NCBI RefSeq assembly: GCF_000340215.1 | Contig: NW_006921533.1 | Coordinates: forward strand, 63,616 to 127,615 | Direction: 5' to 3' | Length of the DNA: 64,000 nucleotides | From: Pseudocercospora fijiensis CIRAD86 | Taxonomy: Eukaryota > Ascomycota > Dothideomycetes > Mycosphaerellales > Mycosphaerellaceae | Part shown: piece after piece, positions 43,736 through 53,469 of the stretch | Layout: each line of letters starts with the position of its first letter | Position numbering within the stretch: the stretch's first letter is position 1 | Made by a program: the position numbers and the translations under genes | Notes under the pieces: generated by a model | What the model saw: only the letters and a program-made list of their open reading frames with translations | Database searches by the model: none | Told to the model about the DNA's origin: nothing

Positions 43736-45435
43736 ATATACTACTAGAAGATGTCTCCTCCGAAGGCTCCTTTAGCGAGCGTAGAGATAGAGGCCTCTCG
43801 CCGATCCTATTAACTAAGAATATCTATAGTTCTTATAAGGGCGACTCTATTGCGCACCTTATTACTAAGATCGATATAGTTCCTAAAGCCGATATAGGCA
43901 AAGCTCCTACCGCCCTATCTATCTGTTAATAGCTCGACGACCTTAGTAAGCTAGGTAAAGAGCGGTTTACTATATATACTAACTATATTAAGAAGGCTGC
44001 CAAGGTCTATAGTCTCTATACTAGTGCTAAGACAAGTGTCCTTATTAGCCGCCTATTAAAGATTAGACGTAATATCGCTAATTAAGATACCTTCGCTGCC
44101 CTTAAGGCTAATTAGGCCTATACTAACTAGTTTCCTAGACGCCCTATTACCGCCCCGATATCTCTAGGACTCTACGCGTTTAACCCTACTAGTACTATTA
44201 CTCGCGCCCTTACGCTAACGGATCGCTAGAGCAAGTTCGTTACTAGCATCCTTAGCTAAGGCACCTCCTTCGACCGCTTTCGCTAGACTAGTAATACTAT
44301 CTTCCCTTAAGTCTTTAGTTAGTTGCAAGAGCCTCGTAGAGCATATCTTCCTTTCCTTATCGACCTAATATAGGAGGAGTTTGAAATATACCTTTAGTAT
44401 ATGCGTACGATGCCTAAGGCTAAGTAGGAAGGCCGTAATGCCCTTTAAACTTATAGTATAAGCAACCAAATCGTCCGCTAGTACCCTGCCCTATAGCTCT
44501 TAGCTATCGCCCTTCGACCTAATTACGTATACGAGCTTATCTCTATCCCTAAGCCTACTAAGTTCTTTAAGGTTAGCGGTACTTATAAAAACTGTCCTTC
44601 TAAGGAGTCTGCTCGTCTCGGATAAGATATAGTTAAGCTCGCAGCTAGCGAGGGTACTAGTTACCTACGTATTAAGGTCTGCCTTATATCTAAGGATAAG
44701 ACTAGCTACTCTACTATTATCGAAGGTATGCATTAGCCCGAGGTCTTTACGAACTAGGTTAAGAAGCTCAAGGCTCGTAGCCTAGTCCTACTAAGCAAGA
44801 TCGGCAAGCTTACTAATAAGCACCTTACCGACGACGACCTCGACTATATATTTAATAGTTAGCCTAATAGTAAGGGGCGTAAGGCGGAGTGGATCCTTAA
44901 CCCTCTAAAGGAGTGCGAGGTCTCTATTTAGATGCTATACCTACTATATAGTAATCTAAAGACTAAGAGCAACCGTATATTAATTAACCTAGGCTACTCT
45001 CGCGTTATTAACGGCACTAAGGTTAAGGGCTACGAGAACTTAATAGTCTCTTAGGTTGCTAAAGCGCACCGCAATCTAACCGCCCTCCTAGCCTCTAACT
45101 CCTTCGTACTATTCGCTTTCCCTACGGCTATCTTAGTCGAAGGCCTCGGCTATATCTCCGACGCCCTAGTTAGTAGGATTCCTTAGTTAAGTTACGTTAT
45201 TTAGAACGAAGTTAAATAGATCCTCTAGCTTAATAACGAGGGACTTAAGGAATATCTATACGATTAGGAGAAAGCTACGACGGAAAAGGCTATTAACCTC
45301 CTCGTTAATTAAGCTTTCTACGAGGGACAGTACTTTAGTGCTAACAGCTTTAACGCGTACGGAGGAGATTTCGAGAGCCGACTAGCAGATAAGGTTATTG
45401 CTAGTAAGGATTACGGCGCGTTAAAGCAATAGTAA
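43736..45435 (+). pseudogene. duplicated 3' half of Gypsy-D ORF3
   Basis: Matches 41560-43259, from the ILLEDVSSEGS region to the stop at 45433-45435, with scattered transitions. It lacks the N-terminal half and any start. It is part of the 2.17-kb tandem duplication that ends in LTR3. Confidence 0.92.
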
Positions 45436-45489
45436 GTCTGTATAGTATTACTTAGGAAGTTGTTTTTGTATAATTATAGTATCTAGGAT

Positions 45490-45514
45490 TAATACTACCC
45501 CGGGGGTGTTATTA
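45490..45514. repeat. palindrome in the duplicated 3' segment
   Basis: TAATACT, core ACCCCGGGGGT, GTTATTA: the undamaged counterpart of 43319-43343. Confidence 0.88.
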
Positions 45515-45622
45515 CGGAGTTCTAAGAATAGCCTTAGCTAAGAGCGCTAAGGATGCATACATGTTTGTTTTAAGCGCGCCTAATGTAAAACGTATCTAGT
45601 TAGATACGAAGAAAGGGAGGGA

Positions 45623-45901
45623 TATTAGCTAGTAACCGGCCCTATACCTATAGGCTAGTTTTGAGCCTATATAAGAGGCCTCCTTCTACAGAGTAGACAG
45701 ATTATCAACCTCGTATAGTACATTGTTTATATTACACTTCTATAATGCCTATATTGTAGGGCTCTAGTTATTAGCCTAAGCGATAGTCTCGTTATCCTAT
45801 CTTGCTAAACATAGCTGCCCGTATTGCTATAGGTTATATTACCCTCGGTAGCCTATACTATTGCTACAAGTAGTAGTAGTAGTGTTGGTTTCCGTCCTTT
45901 A
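45623..45901 (+). repeat. Gypsy-D LTR3
   Basis: 279 bp, closest to LTR1. Followed by GTAG, matching the left flank of LTR1. Confidence 0.93.
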
Positions 45902-45905
45902 GTAG

Positions 45906-46684
45906 TAATCCTTAATCTTTAGTACGGTAGCGGTATAAGTCTTAGCCGCGTTCGAGAAGGTATTCTTTAAGTATCCGATTTTTATATCGTCGGTCTAGCG
46001 GTCTCTACCTACGCTTAGTAGGAGGCCGTCGAATTCTAGCTAGTAGTCGTACTAGGGTTGTCCTTAAGTATACCTTAGGGCTTAGAGTTGCTCTAGCGCC
46101 TTAGTAGCTTCGTTACTATCCGCGAATACGTCCTCGAGTTGCTAGAAGAAGGCCTCGGAGTCCTTTCCTTTCGTAAGGCTTCCTCTTTCCTAGAAGTAGC
46201 GTATTCTAGCGCGTTCCTTCGCCGGTAGGATATCGTAGATAGTATCCTAGTAGTAATCTTCGGAGAGCTTTAGTTTTAACCTAGAACGAACTTAGTACGA
46301 ACTTCTTAGTCGTAGTAGGTAGTCCCGAAACGTCTTAGCTTTTCCGTCCTACGATAGTAGCTTCTATTCGCGTAACGCCGTTATATTTTAGCCGGTAGCT
46401 AAGAGGGTTTCTAGGAGTCCTTTTAGGATCTCGTTCGTAAACTAGTCTCGCGTCGTACTAGTTTTAGTAGACCCGGCCTAGCGAGATACTTCCGCCTATT
46501 AGAGCGTAGAGCGCGTAGCTTATAGCTAGGCTTCTATTATCTATTGCCTAGTATAGAGACTCTCGAAGGCGCGATAAATCTTATCCCTAGTTATCTCTAG
46601 CGTAGTAGGGGCAGCGTTCCCCTAGCCTTCTTACTCGGGTTTCTAGTAAACCTTAGCGTTTCCTATAATAAAGATCGAACCTAA
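45906..46684 (-). pseudogene. Gypsy-B gag, capsid part
   Basis: Minus-strand frame beginning near the 5' LTR: ILGSIFIIGNAKVY, TTLEITRDKIYRAFESLYT, then a capsid core with SEDYY*DTIYDILPAKERAR and LEDVFADSNEATKALE, and DGLLLSVGRDR*TDDIKIGY before the Gypsy-D insertion. It continues in frame at 31436 after removing one GTAG. The element strand next to the LTR reads TTAGGTTCGATC, a candidate primer-binding site. Confidence 0.82.
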
Positions 46685-46871
46685 TATTACAGGTAAGTAA
46701 CGCGTACGTAGATGCTAGATATAAGACTTAATAGGTTCGATAAAGAGCTAAGTCTATCTACGTAAATCCGAATAGTTTTGTATAGTACGCTAAGCGCTAA
46801 GTAGTAGGTTAGAGTCGCGTAGGCCGAATGCCTAAGGCTAGCGCTTTCTACCTAGGGCGTAGCCCTTTATA
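46685..46871 (-). repeat. Gypsy-B 5' LTR
   Basis: 187 bp, pair of 19213-19399. Followed on its right by ATATA. Confidence 0.9.
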
Positions 46872-47437
46872 ATATATAACGCCTTATATAATGTTCGATT
46901 ATTACTAGCGTTATCCGTAGTAATCGAGATTAGTTTCGTTATTACGCTAACCCTATCTATTGCCGTATAAACAAGCTTCGCTATATTATTACTAGTATAG
47001 GAACCTAGAATTTTAGGGAATCCGATTATAAGTTCCTAGAGTTTCTAATCCGAATTAATAAAGTATAGTATAATCGAGAGGAAGGAGGCTCTTATAGTCC
47101 GGCTTAACTAGCTATCGATAGTAATAGCTACTCGGCGAGTATTACGGAGGATCTCCCGAATATCGTCTAACGTAGCCTCTTTATTCTTTTCGAATATAAT
47201 ACGCTAGGTTATCGCGCCGAGAAATAGGGGAGGGTAGTTTATAAGATATAGGTATATCTTCTATATAGACTCCCTTTCGTAGAAGTCTTCTAGAAGACCG
47301 TTTATAGCTAGCATTTCGTTTACTAGTTGCTTAAAGTCTTCGGAGGAGAAATCGGTAGCCTTTAATCCTAGAGCTTCCTTAAGCGTAGCCTATAATAATT
47401 AGCTAGATCTCTACGGTTAATTAAAGTAGCCGGAATC
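46872..47437 (-). pseudogene. hAT transposase, N-terminal core (first piece)
   Basis: Minus-strand frame: ATLKEALGLKATDFSSEDFK, LVNEMLAINGLLEDFYE, LRNTRRVAITIDS*LS (about 47150-47105; the family pattern is ..I..T.D.WTS), ASFLSIILYFINSD*KL*EL, and ITTDNASNN (about 46920-46898), the conserved hAT catalytic Asp region. These are classical hAT landmarks. The frame continues at 19212 beyond Gypsy-B. No BED zinc finger is seen before the TATAGCCGG array at 47438. Confidence 0.88.
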
Positions 47438-47486
47438 TATAGCCGGTAGCTATAGCCGGTAGCTATAGCCGGTAGCTATAGCCGGC
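47438..47486. repeat. TATAGCCGG array, four units
   Basis: Three perfect 13-base units TATAGCCGGTAGC plus TATAGCCGGC. It faces the inverted array at 49411-49458. Confidence 0.9.
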
Positions 47487-48289
47487 ATTTTAGAAGATAT
47501 ACCTCTTTCTAGAACGCTATATCTATATTAACTCTCCTCTCTTCTTAAGATTCCCGATACCGTTTAGAATAGAGATAGTTCGTAGGCGATAAGTTCCTAT
47601 CCCCTAGTTTCGGGTATTTTAAGATTAAACCGTAGAAGTTACAGATAATTGCTAGTTAACCTTTAAGTCGAGAAGTCGTATAATAGTACAATACCCCCTC
47701 TATAAAGAACTTCTAGAATATATCCGTTCGCTCCTTACTCCCCTATCGCATCGAGTACTTCCGGAGTTTATACTCCTTCGAACGTAAGTATAAAGGGAAC
47801 TATATCTTATAGACCTATTAATTAAACTACTCTATATACTCGGGTTTCTAAAGATACGCCTAGCTAGCCTTTTCGAAGATTTCCGGGTTAATACTCGATA
47901 TTCTTATATCTCCGAATAACCTTCTACTTAGACTTTATAAAGGTAAGGACTAGGTAGTAGTACCCTATAATAAATTCCTACTACTAGGATTCGGAGAGGA
48001 TAAATCTAGCCCTAATCGTCGTCTAGGACTCGATAGGCTCGAAGGTAAGTATACAACCTCCTTTCGACGTTATCGTAATCTCGCTTGTATACTAGACTAT
48101 TTCGACTATCGTCTCGTTATTACCCTTCCTAGTATAGCGCCTAGTATATATATAATATCGGTCGGCATGTTTTAAGGTTTTATATAGTAAGGTACGGACT
48201 TAGGAGTAGTAGATATATACTAGTAGCTATAGGGAAACACCCTTTCTTTTATAGTATCGTATCGTTAGGAATAGCTAGGTAGTAAATAG

Positions 48290-48406
48290 CTAGCTACCTT
48301 TTTTTTCGTTTCCTAGCTACCTAACTACTAGATTTTTTTCCTAGCTACCCTAGCTAGCCTAACTACTAGAATTTCTTTCCTAGCTACCCTAACTACCTAA
48401 ATTTTA
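48290..48406. repeat. short imperfect tandem repeat (CTAGCTACCCTAACTACTA type)
   Basis: About three units of a pyrimidine run followed by CCTAGCTACCCTAACTAC-like sequence. Built from CTAG, CTAC and poly-T; not telomeric. Confidence 0.7.
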
Positions 48407-48850
48407 CCTTCTATACGGCGGCTCTCTCCTACTAACGGAACCGAGCTACTATACCTAACGAATCTAAGCTCGTTTTTAGTCTTAATCTATCCTCTTTCGG
48501 TATAAGACACTCGATAAGCAAATACTTAGGCCGAGTCTAACTACGAAACCTAAGACTAACTAATAGCTCTATTAACTAATCCTAATCCTCGAACTCCTTC
48601 CGCTTCTTAGTAAAGACCTTAAAGAGCGCTCGAGCTTCGTCGGGTACCTATAAAGTAGTCGAGATAAAGCCGTATCGCTAAAATAGGTAATCCTTCGGAG
48701 GCTTATATAGAGATTTAGAGAATTCTAACGCTAACCTATCCTACTAGGCGCTTAGATTCCGGATATAAGCCCTCTCTACCTTAGTAAAGATTTTATATAG
48801 TAGTAGTACTCTGCCCTCGAGAAACGCTTTCTATTTAACTGTTAGTATCT

Positions 48851-48873
48851 GCCGGCTACAAACGCCGGCTATA
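48851..48873. repeat. TATAGCCGG double repeat, inverted, inside the unknown frame
   Basis: GCCGGCTAC and GCCGGCTATA spaced as in 3279-3301 (23-base layout). Confidence 0.75.
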
Positions 48874-49410
48874 TATACCGAGTATAGAATAATTACCTAT
48901 ACCCCTTCCTCCTTTAGTAATACTTCTACCGTCCCTAGATACCTAGCCGCGATCGCATTAATCGTAAGCTACTTTGCTTTTATAGACGTAAAGGCTTCGC
49001 TCTAATACTAATAAAGAAACTTCTACTCTATATCGAGGATATAAAGACGACTAGTCTCGATTCTAATCCTTACTAGCTTTTCGTAGTAGCTTTAACTATA
49101 ATTTTCTAGATTAATAGGACTTATACCTTAGCCCTTTACTAGTATCTCGTCTCTTTAACTATACTCGATCTACTCCTAGCGCTTATCGTCTATAGCGTTA
49201 GGCCCTAAGACTATACCTATTACTAGATCGACGTAGGGTATCTCCTCGCTTTTTTTAGTTCCTTTATTCTTAGTATTAAGCTCTATCGCGGTATCCTAAA
49301 CTCTAGTATTATTGTTCTCGGCTATCTAAACATCTCTATTACTATCGGTCGTATCGATAGAGGTAGCGGCTATAGGTCTAAATGCTATTAGTTAACGTTT
49401 TAAAGAAAAA

Positions 49411-49458
49411 TATACCGGCTATAGCTACCGGCTACGGCTACCGGCTACAGCCGCTAGC
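49411..49458. repeat. TATAGCCGG array, inverted, proposed right end of hAT
   Basis: Four CCGGCTA units at about 13-base steps with variants (CCGGCTATAG, CCGGCTACGG, CCGGCTACAG), in reverse orientation to 47438-47486 and 2266-2288. Confidence 0.8.
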
Positions 49459-49465
49459 TAGATTA

Positions 49466-49800
49466 ACTTACGCTACTAGAACTTTACGCTCGAAAACTAG
49501 CCGTAATTCTTTCCTCCTCTTAGCCTTCTCTTAGCTTGTCTTCTTATTCTAACCTTTACTTTTTTCTATAGGCGCTAGCTATCGATAGAATACCTTATTC
49601 CGCGCCTTTCTTCTCTTATCCTTAGCTCTTTTATCCTTATCTATCTTCTCCTTTCTCTCGCGGTCTCGTACGGAATACTTCTTCGTAGAGTACTCCTCTT
49701 TAGTCTTACGCTTTTTAGTTAGACGCTTAGGTAAAACAAACTCGCGGTCTTTAGTTCTATCTTCTGTTTAGCGCGCGGCGCGCTTCTCTCTTGCTATTAT
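49466..49800 (-). pseudogene. highly basic coiled-coil-like frame, partial
   Basis: Minus-strand frame of about 110 codons with few stops: REKRAAR, FVLPKRLTKKRKTKEEYSTK, RDRERKEKIDKDKRAKDKRR, SKG*NKKTS*EKAKRRKELR. Extremely Lys/Arg/Glu-rich, nuclear-signal-like. It may be the N-terminal part of the unknown protein at 47487-49410, interrupted by the TATAGCCGG array, but the frames do not join directly. No domain recognised. Confidence 0.4.
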
Positions 49801-49936
49801 AAAGAAAAGGGGCGGGGGCGTAGCGTATAGTAGTTATTGTCGGTATAGGTATAGAGGAAGAATTTAAAAGATATAAGAATATCGCGAAGCCCTAATTATT
49901 GCCGCCTACGTAACGTTATATAGGTAAGCTTTCGTA

Positions 49937-50268
49937 ACTACGGCAACTACGCCCTAGTAACGGCAACTACGGCCTAGCAATAGCAACTATGCCCTAGCAA
50001 CGGTAACTTAGCTACGCCCTAGTAACGGCAATAGAGCGTAGTAAATATAACCTAGTAACTATTATAGCCGGTAGTCGTAGCCGGTAGTCGAATAAGTGTA
50101 TCCTTATAGTAAAACTACGCCCTAGTAACGGCAACTACGCCCTAGCAACGGCAACTACGCCCTAGTAACGGCAAAAGAGCGTAGTAAATGTAATATAGTT
50201 ACTATTATAGCCGGTAATCGTAGCCGGTAGTCGAATAAGAGTATTCTTATAGTAAAACTAATATAGTC
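49937..50268. repeat. minisatellite of about 20-bp units nested in a longer duplication
   Basis: Units ACTACGCCCTAGTAACGGCA repeat at about 49937-50030 and 50126-50175. After each block comes the same longer module (AGAGCGTAGTAAAT, then TAGCCGGT repeats at 50063-50085 and 50216-50238, then CGAATAAG and CTTATAGTAAAACT). So there are two module copies, each ending near CTTATAGTAAAACT. The internal TAGCCGG repeats belong to the hAT-associated motif family. Confidence 0.85.
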
Positions 50269-50392
50269 TCTAGTTCAAACTAGGAATCTATATAGTTCGA
50301 AAAAACTAAACCGGAACTAGGGAGCTAGTTCGCCGCTAAGAAACCAAACTATATACGTTTAGTAGTTCGGAAACCGAACTACTACGGGGTCT
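50269..50392. other. short unassigned stretch with a perfect hairpin
   Basis: AGTAGTTCGG, loop AAA, CCGAACTACT at 50361-50383, a perfect 10-bp stem. Nothing else recognised. Confidence 0.6.
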
Positions 50393-52245
50393 AAGGCTAT
50401 AGTACGTAAGGTCCTCGACCGCCTACGAGCCTATAGACTATATTATAAGCCTTCTAAATGCACCTTCACTACTAAGGAGGTAGCCTTCCTTAGCTTTATT
50501 ATATTAACTAATAGTATTAAGGCTAATCCTAATCGGATTAAAATAATTACTAAATAGCCTATTCCTACGTCTATTAAGGAGCTTTAATCGTTCCTCGGTT
50601 TCGCTAATTTCTACCGCCGTTTTATTAAAGGCTATTCGAGGTATGTAATACTATTAACTAAGCTTACTAAAACTAAGGCTAACCTAACTAGAGAGTTTAA
50701 ATAGACTAACAAAACATAAGCCGCTTTTAACGGTCTAAAGCAACGCTTTATTAAAGTCCCCTTATTACACTATTTCGTACTAAGCAAACAGATCCGGATT
50801 AAGACTAACGCTTTACAGTTCGCTATATCGGCTATTATATTATAGCAATTAGATAATAACTACTACTAGCACCCGATTGCCTTCTTTTTATAGAAGATAA
50901 TCGATATAGAACGTCGATATAAGACCTACGAGTAAGAGCTCTTAGTAATCGTAGAAGCCTTTAAGTATTAGCGCTACTATCTTAATAGTGCTTAGTATAC
51001 AATTTAGGTCTATACAGACTATAACAACCTGCGTAGTATTACTAAGGTTATTAGGGTTATAGGTCGATAGGCTAGATAGGCCGTCTACCTCGCTAGGTTT
51101 AATTTTAATATATTATATCGGCTAGGCGTAAGCAACCCTGCTAATAGCCTATCGAGGCGACCTAATTACGATAGCGAGACTTAGTATATTAATTTATTGT
51201 TTCTAACCCTATAGTATAAGATTGCTATAGCCCGTATTATTAATAAGCAAGCGTAGGATAAGCGGACTTCCGGACCCCGCGGCGGCAATAAATACTATAG
51301 CGGAGTTATCGTTCTTCTAGTATACGTTAGAAAGGACGTAGATCGCTCGAGCTATAATAACTCGATTAAAGACATTGCTATCTATAGTAATAGCCTATAT
51401 AGCGATAGTACTATAGAAGAGGTTGTAGTAGTTCCGGCTACTAGTGCTATTAGATATATATAATACGTACCTCGTTCGATAGTACAGGTGCTATTAAATA
51501 ACCTTATAAATAGGGATAGTTAATCGTTTATAGATAAGCTATTACGTACTTAGTAGAGGGACGCCTTTGCTATCGAACGTATTAATAAGCTTATAAGTAG
51601 GCGAAAGACTCGATCTAGTAAGAGTAATAATTAGTCGATCGACGATAAAGGTTACTTAAAGTTTAAGGGCAGATACTATATCCCCGCTAAACAATCGATT
51701 AGATAAGAGCTTTTAAAGAGGCACTATAATAGTAAGCTCGCTAGTTACTATAGTATAGAGAGGTCGTACGAGTTACTATTATATATATACTACTAGCTTA
51801 ATAGTAAGCGGTATATAAAGGAGTATATACAGACCTATATAGTATGCTAGCGAGTTAAAGCACTGAAGCACTTACTATTCGGCGAGTTGTCTTCGCTTCC
51901 TATTCTAAAGAAGCTATTTATAGAGCTTATAATAGACTTTATTATAGGCCTTCCTCCTACTAAGCGTAGAGGCAGCAAGGACGTCTTTAATACTATCCTT
52001 ATTATAGTAGATCGGTTTACTAAAGGCGCTCGATATATCCTAGTACGGAAAGATTAGACTGCTATTAATATAGTAGAGGCGCTATAGAATAACATCTTCT
52101 ATACCTATTAGGGAACCCCTAAGGGGATCGTATCCGATCGTAGATCGACACTAATATTATACTATTAGAGCGAGATATGCCTATAGCTAAGACTAAAGCA
52201 TCGGCTATTAACAGCCTTTTATCTATAGACTAACGGTTAAATAGT
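50393..52245 (+). pseudogene. truncated Gypsy-A-family pol fragment, plus strand
   Basis: Reads as the reverse complement of the 8880-7050 part of Gypsy-A: from just after the RT catalytic motif (VLDRLRAYRLYYKPSKCTFT), through RNase H (TNAL*FAISAIIL), to the integrase core (LIIDFIIGLPPTKRRGSKD, then VDRFTKGARYI). Both ends are abrupt and no LTR is attached. It diverges from Gypsy-A in many places, so it is a different copy. Left junction about 50393; right end is blurred near 52225-52245. Confidence 0.85.
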
Positions 52246-52429
52246 ATAGTTAGGACGAGTAGGTCGTAGGTAGAGGTACATATATAGGGAACTGTATACT
52301 ATAGGCCTAGTACTTAGTGTCTCTTAGGTAACTACGAGGGGTCGGCGTAGTATTATATACTTCGAAGGGAAGGCGTTGTAAATATTAAAGAGAAGAGAAT
52401 AGCCGTAGGGAGGACTATATTGCAGCTAG
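52246..52429. other. short unassigned stretch before Gypsy-D copy 2
   Basis: No gene or repeat recognised. Confidence 0.5.
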
Positions 52430-52708
52430 TATTAGCTAGTAACCGGCCCTATACCTATAGGCCAGTTTTAAGCCTATATAAGAGGCCTCCTTCTACATTG
52501 TAGATAGATTATTAACCTCGTATAGCACATTATTTATATTACACTTCTACAATGCCTATGTTACAGGGCTCTAGTTATTAGCCTAAGCGACAGTCTCGTT
52601 ATCCTATCTTGCTAAACATAGCTACCTATATTGCTATAGGTTATATTACCCTCGGTAGCCTGTACTATTGCTATAAGTAGTAGTAGTAGTATTAGTTTCC
52701 GTCCTTTA
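52430..52708 (+). repeat. Gypsy-D LTR4 (5' LTR of copy 2)
   Basis: 279 bp. Shares the CATTGTAGATAG variant with LTR2 but the ATTATTAACC variant with LTR1. Confidence 0.95.
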
Positions 52709-53469
52709 TTAGAGCCGAAGGTAGGGCTATCTCTTTATATCTAACAGGTTCGGGTATATTAAAGGTAGTCTCTAGGTACGAATAGCTATAACCGAAGCGA
52801 GGGCACGATAAGAGCCTACGATATAGACGATATAGAAGTATCTTAAGGGGCCGTTACGACAAGCAGAGAAACCTCTTAACGAGGGTATCGCTTTAACCCC
52901 GAAAAGCTGCAAACCCTTAGGACTGTTACAGCTTAGGGCCTAGTCTATAACTATAGCTAGCTTCTAAGGACTCGGCTCCGGGTCGAAGACCTATTTAGCA
53001 CCGCTTACTCGAGATAAGCTACCGCCCGCCTAAGGAGGAGATAGACTAATTACCTATCGGCCTTGCTTAGTTTGCTAAGACTATCTATATAATAGCAATT
53101 TCTAGATTATAGGTCGGATGCCTAGACAGTTCCCCTATTAACCGGATAGATTGTTTCGGGATTCGCTACCTCGTTTAGACAGTGCTTAGCCTTCTACTAG
53201 AAAAAGAAGGTCCCCGCCCCCCCCCCTACCTAGCTAAAGGAGATAACGATAGTTAGTAAAGTAGCTAGTTTCTAGGATCTAGGTATAAATAGAGATTATA
53301 GTCCCTTCCTCCGAGCGGCTTTTGTCTAAATTTACTAAACTAAAGCTCCTAGGGGTGTCTAGGCGACCCCTAGGAGGCTAAACTCTAATACTACCCTAGG
53401 GGTAATATTAGAAGAAAACAGACTAGCATACTATTTTCTCGCATAGCAATATCGAACTAAACCTATAAT

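Larger units (their letters stand above)
31441..45901 (+). mobile_element. Gypsy-D composite: full element plus tandem copy of its 3' 2.17 kb
   Basis: Three LTRs: 31441-31719, 43456-43735 and 45623-45901. The whole is flanked by GTAG (31437-31440 and 45902-45905), and Gypsy-B gag resumes in frame across it. So the composite behaves as one insertion with LTR1 and LTR3 as its ends. 43736-45901 repeats 41560-43735 (3' half of ORF3, palindrome, polypurine tract, LTR). LTR1 and LTR3 share variants that LTR2 lacks (for example GAGTAGACAGATTAT), so LTR2 came from a differing copy. The full element is about 12.3 kb, unusually long, because of ORF3. Confidence 0.92.
19213..46871 (-). mobile_element. 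Gypsy-B, Ty3/gypsy chromovirus, minus strand, split by Copia and Gypsy-D
   Basis: 187-bp direct repeats at 19213-19399 and 46685-46871 are its LTRs. Flanks carry a perfect duplication ATATA (19208-19212, 46872-46876). After subtracting Copia (6.45 kb) and the Gypsy-D composite (14.5 kb) about 6.7 kb remains, coding gag, protease, RT, RNase H, integrase and chromodomain on minus. Frames resume in phase across both inner insertions. Confidence 0.92.
47487..49410 (-). pseudogene. unrecognised protein frame(s) in the hAT right-hand cassette
   Basis: On minus, one frame runs about 49380-48500 with stops only at likely Trp/Gln sites: TTDSNRDV*IAENNNTRV, KKSEEIPYVDLVIGIVLGP, INAIAARYLGTVEVLLKEEG, LEGRVLLLYKIFTKVERAYI, SLYKPPKDYLF, VPDEARALFKVFTKKR. 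A further coding-like frame covers about 47900-47500 (INPEIFEKAS, KLGDRNLSPTNYLYSKRYRE). A repeat patch at 48290-48406 lies between them. I do not recognise the family. It could be a second hAT gene, a captured host gene like the H3-like one, or the gene of another transposon inserted here. It is framed by inverted TATAGCCGG arrays. Confidence 0.5.
2266..49458 (-). mobile_element. hAT DNA transposon carcass, outermost unit of the nest
   Basis: A minus-strand hAT-superfamily transposase gene is spread over three separated pieces: 46872-47437, 18814-19212 and 3302-4745. The pieces read in phase once Gypsy-B and Gypsy-A are set aside, so this is one element broken by later insertions. After removing insertions about 5.5 kb remain. 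Proposed ends are inverted arrays of TATAGCCGG units: 2266-2288 on the left and the reverse-complement array 49411-49458 on the right. An 8-bp hAT target duplication could not be found, so the exact ends are inferred. The element also holds a histone H3-like gene (2349-2990) and an unknown frame (47487-49410). Confidence 0.7.

Noticed and set aside
48290..48406. Telomere-like TTAGGG strings (minus strand)
   Set aside because: Only isolated TTAGGGTAGC words in a CTAG-type repeat, not a TTAGGG array.
49937..50268. CRISPR-like spacing of repeats
   Set aside because: Head-to-tail minisatellite with no unique spacers, in a eukaryotic transposon context.
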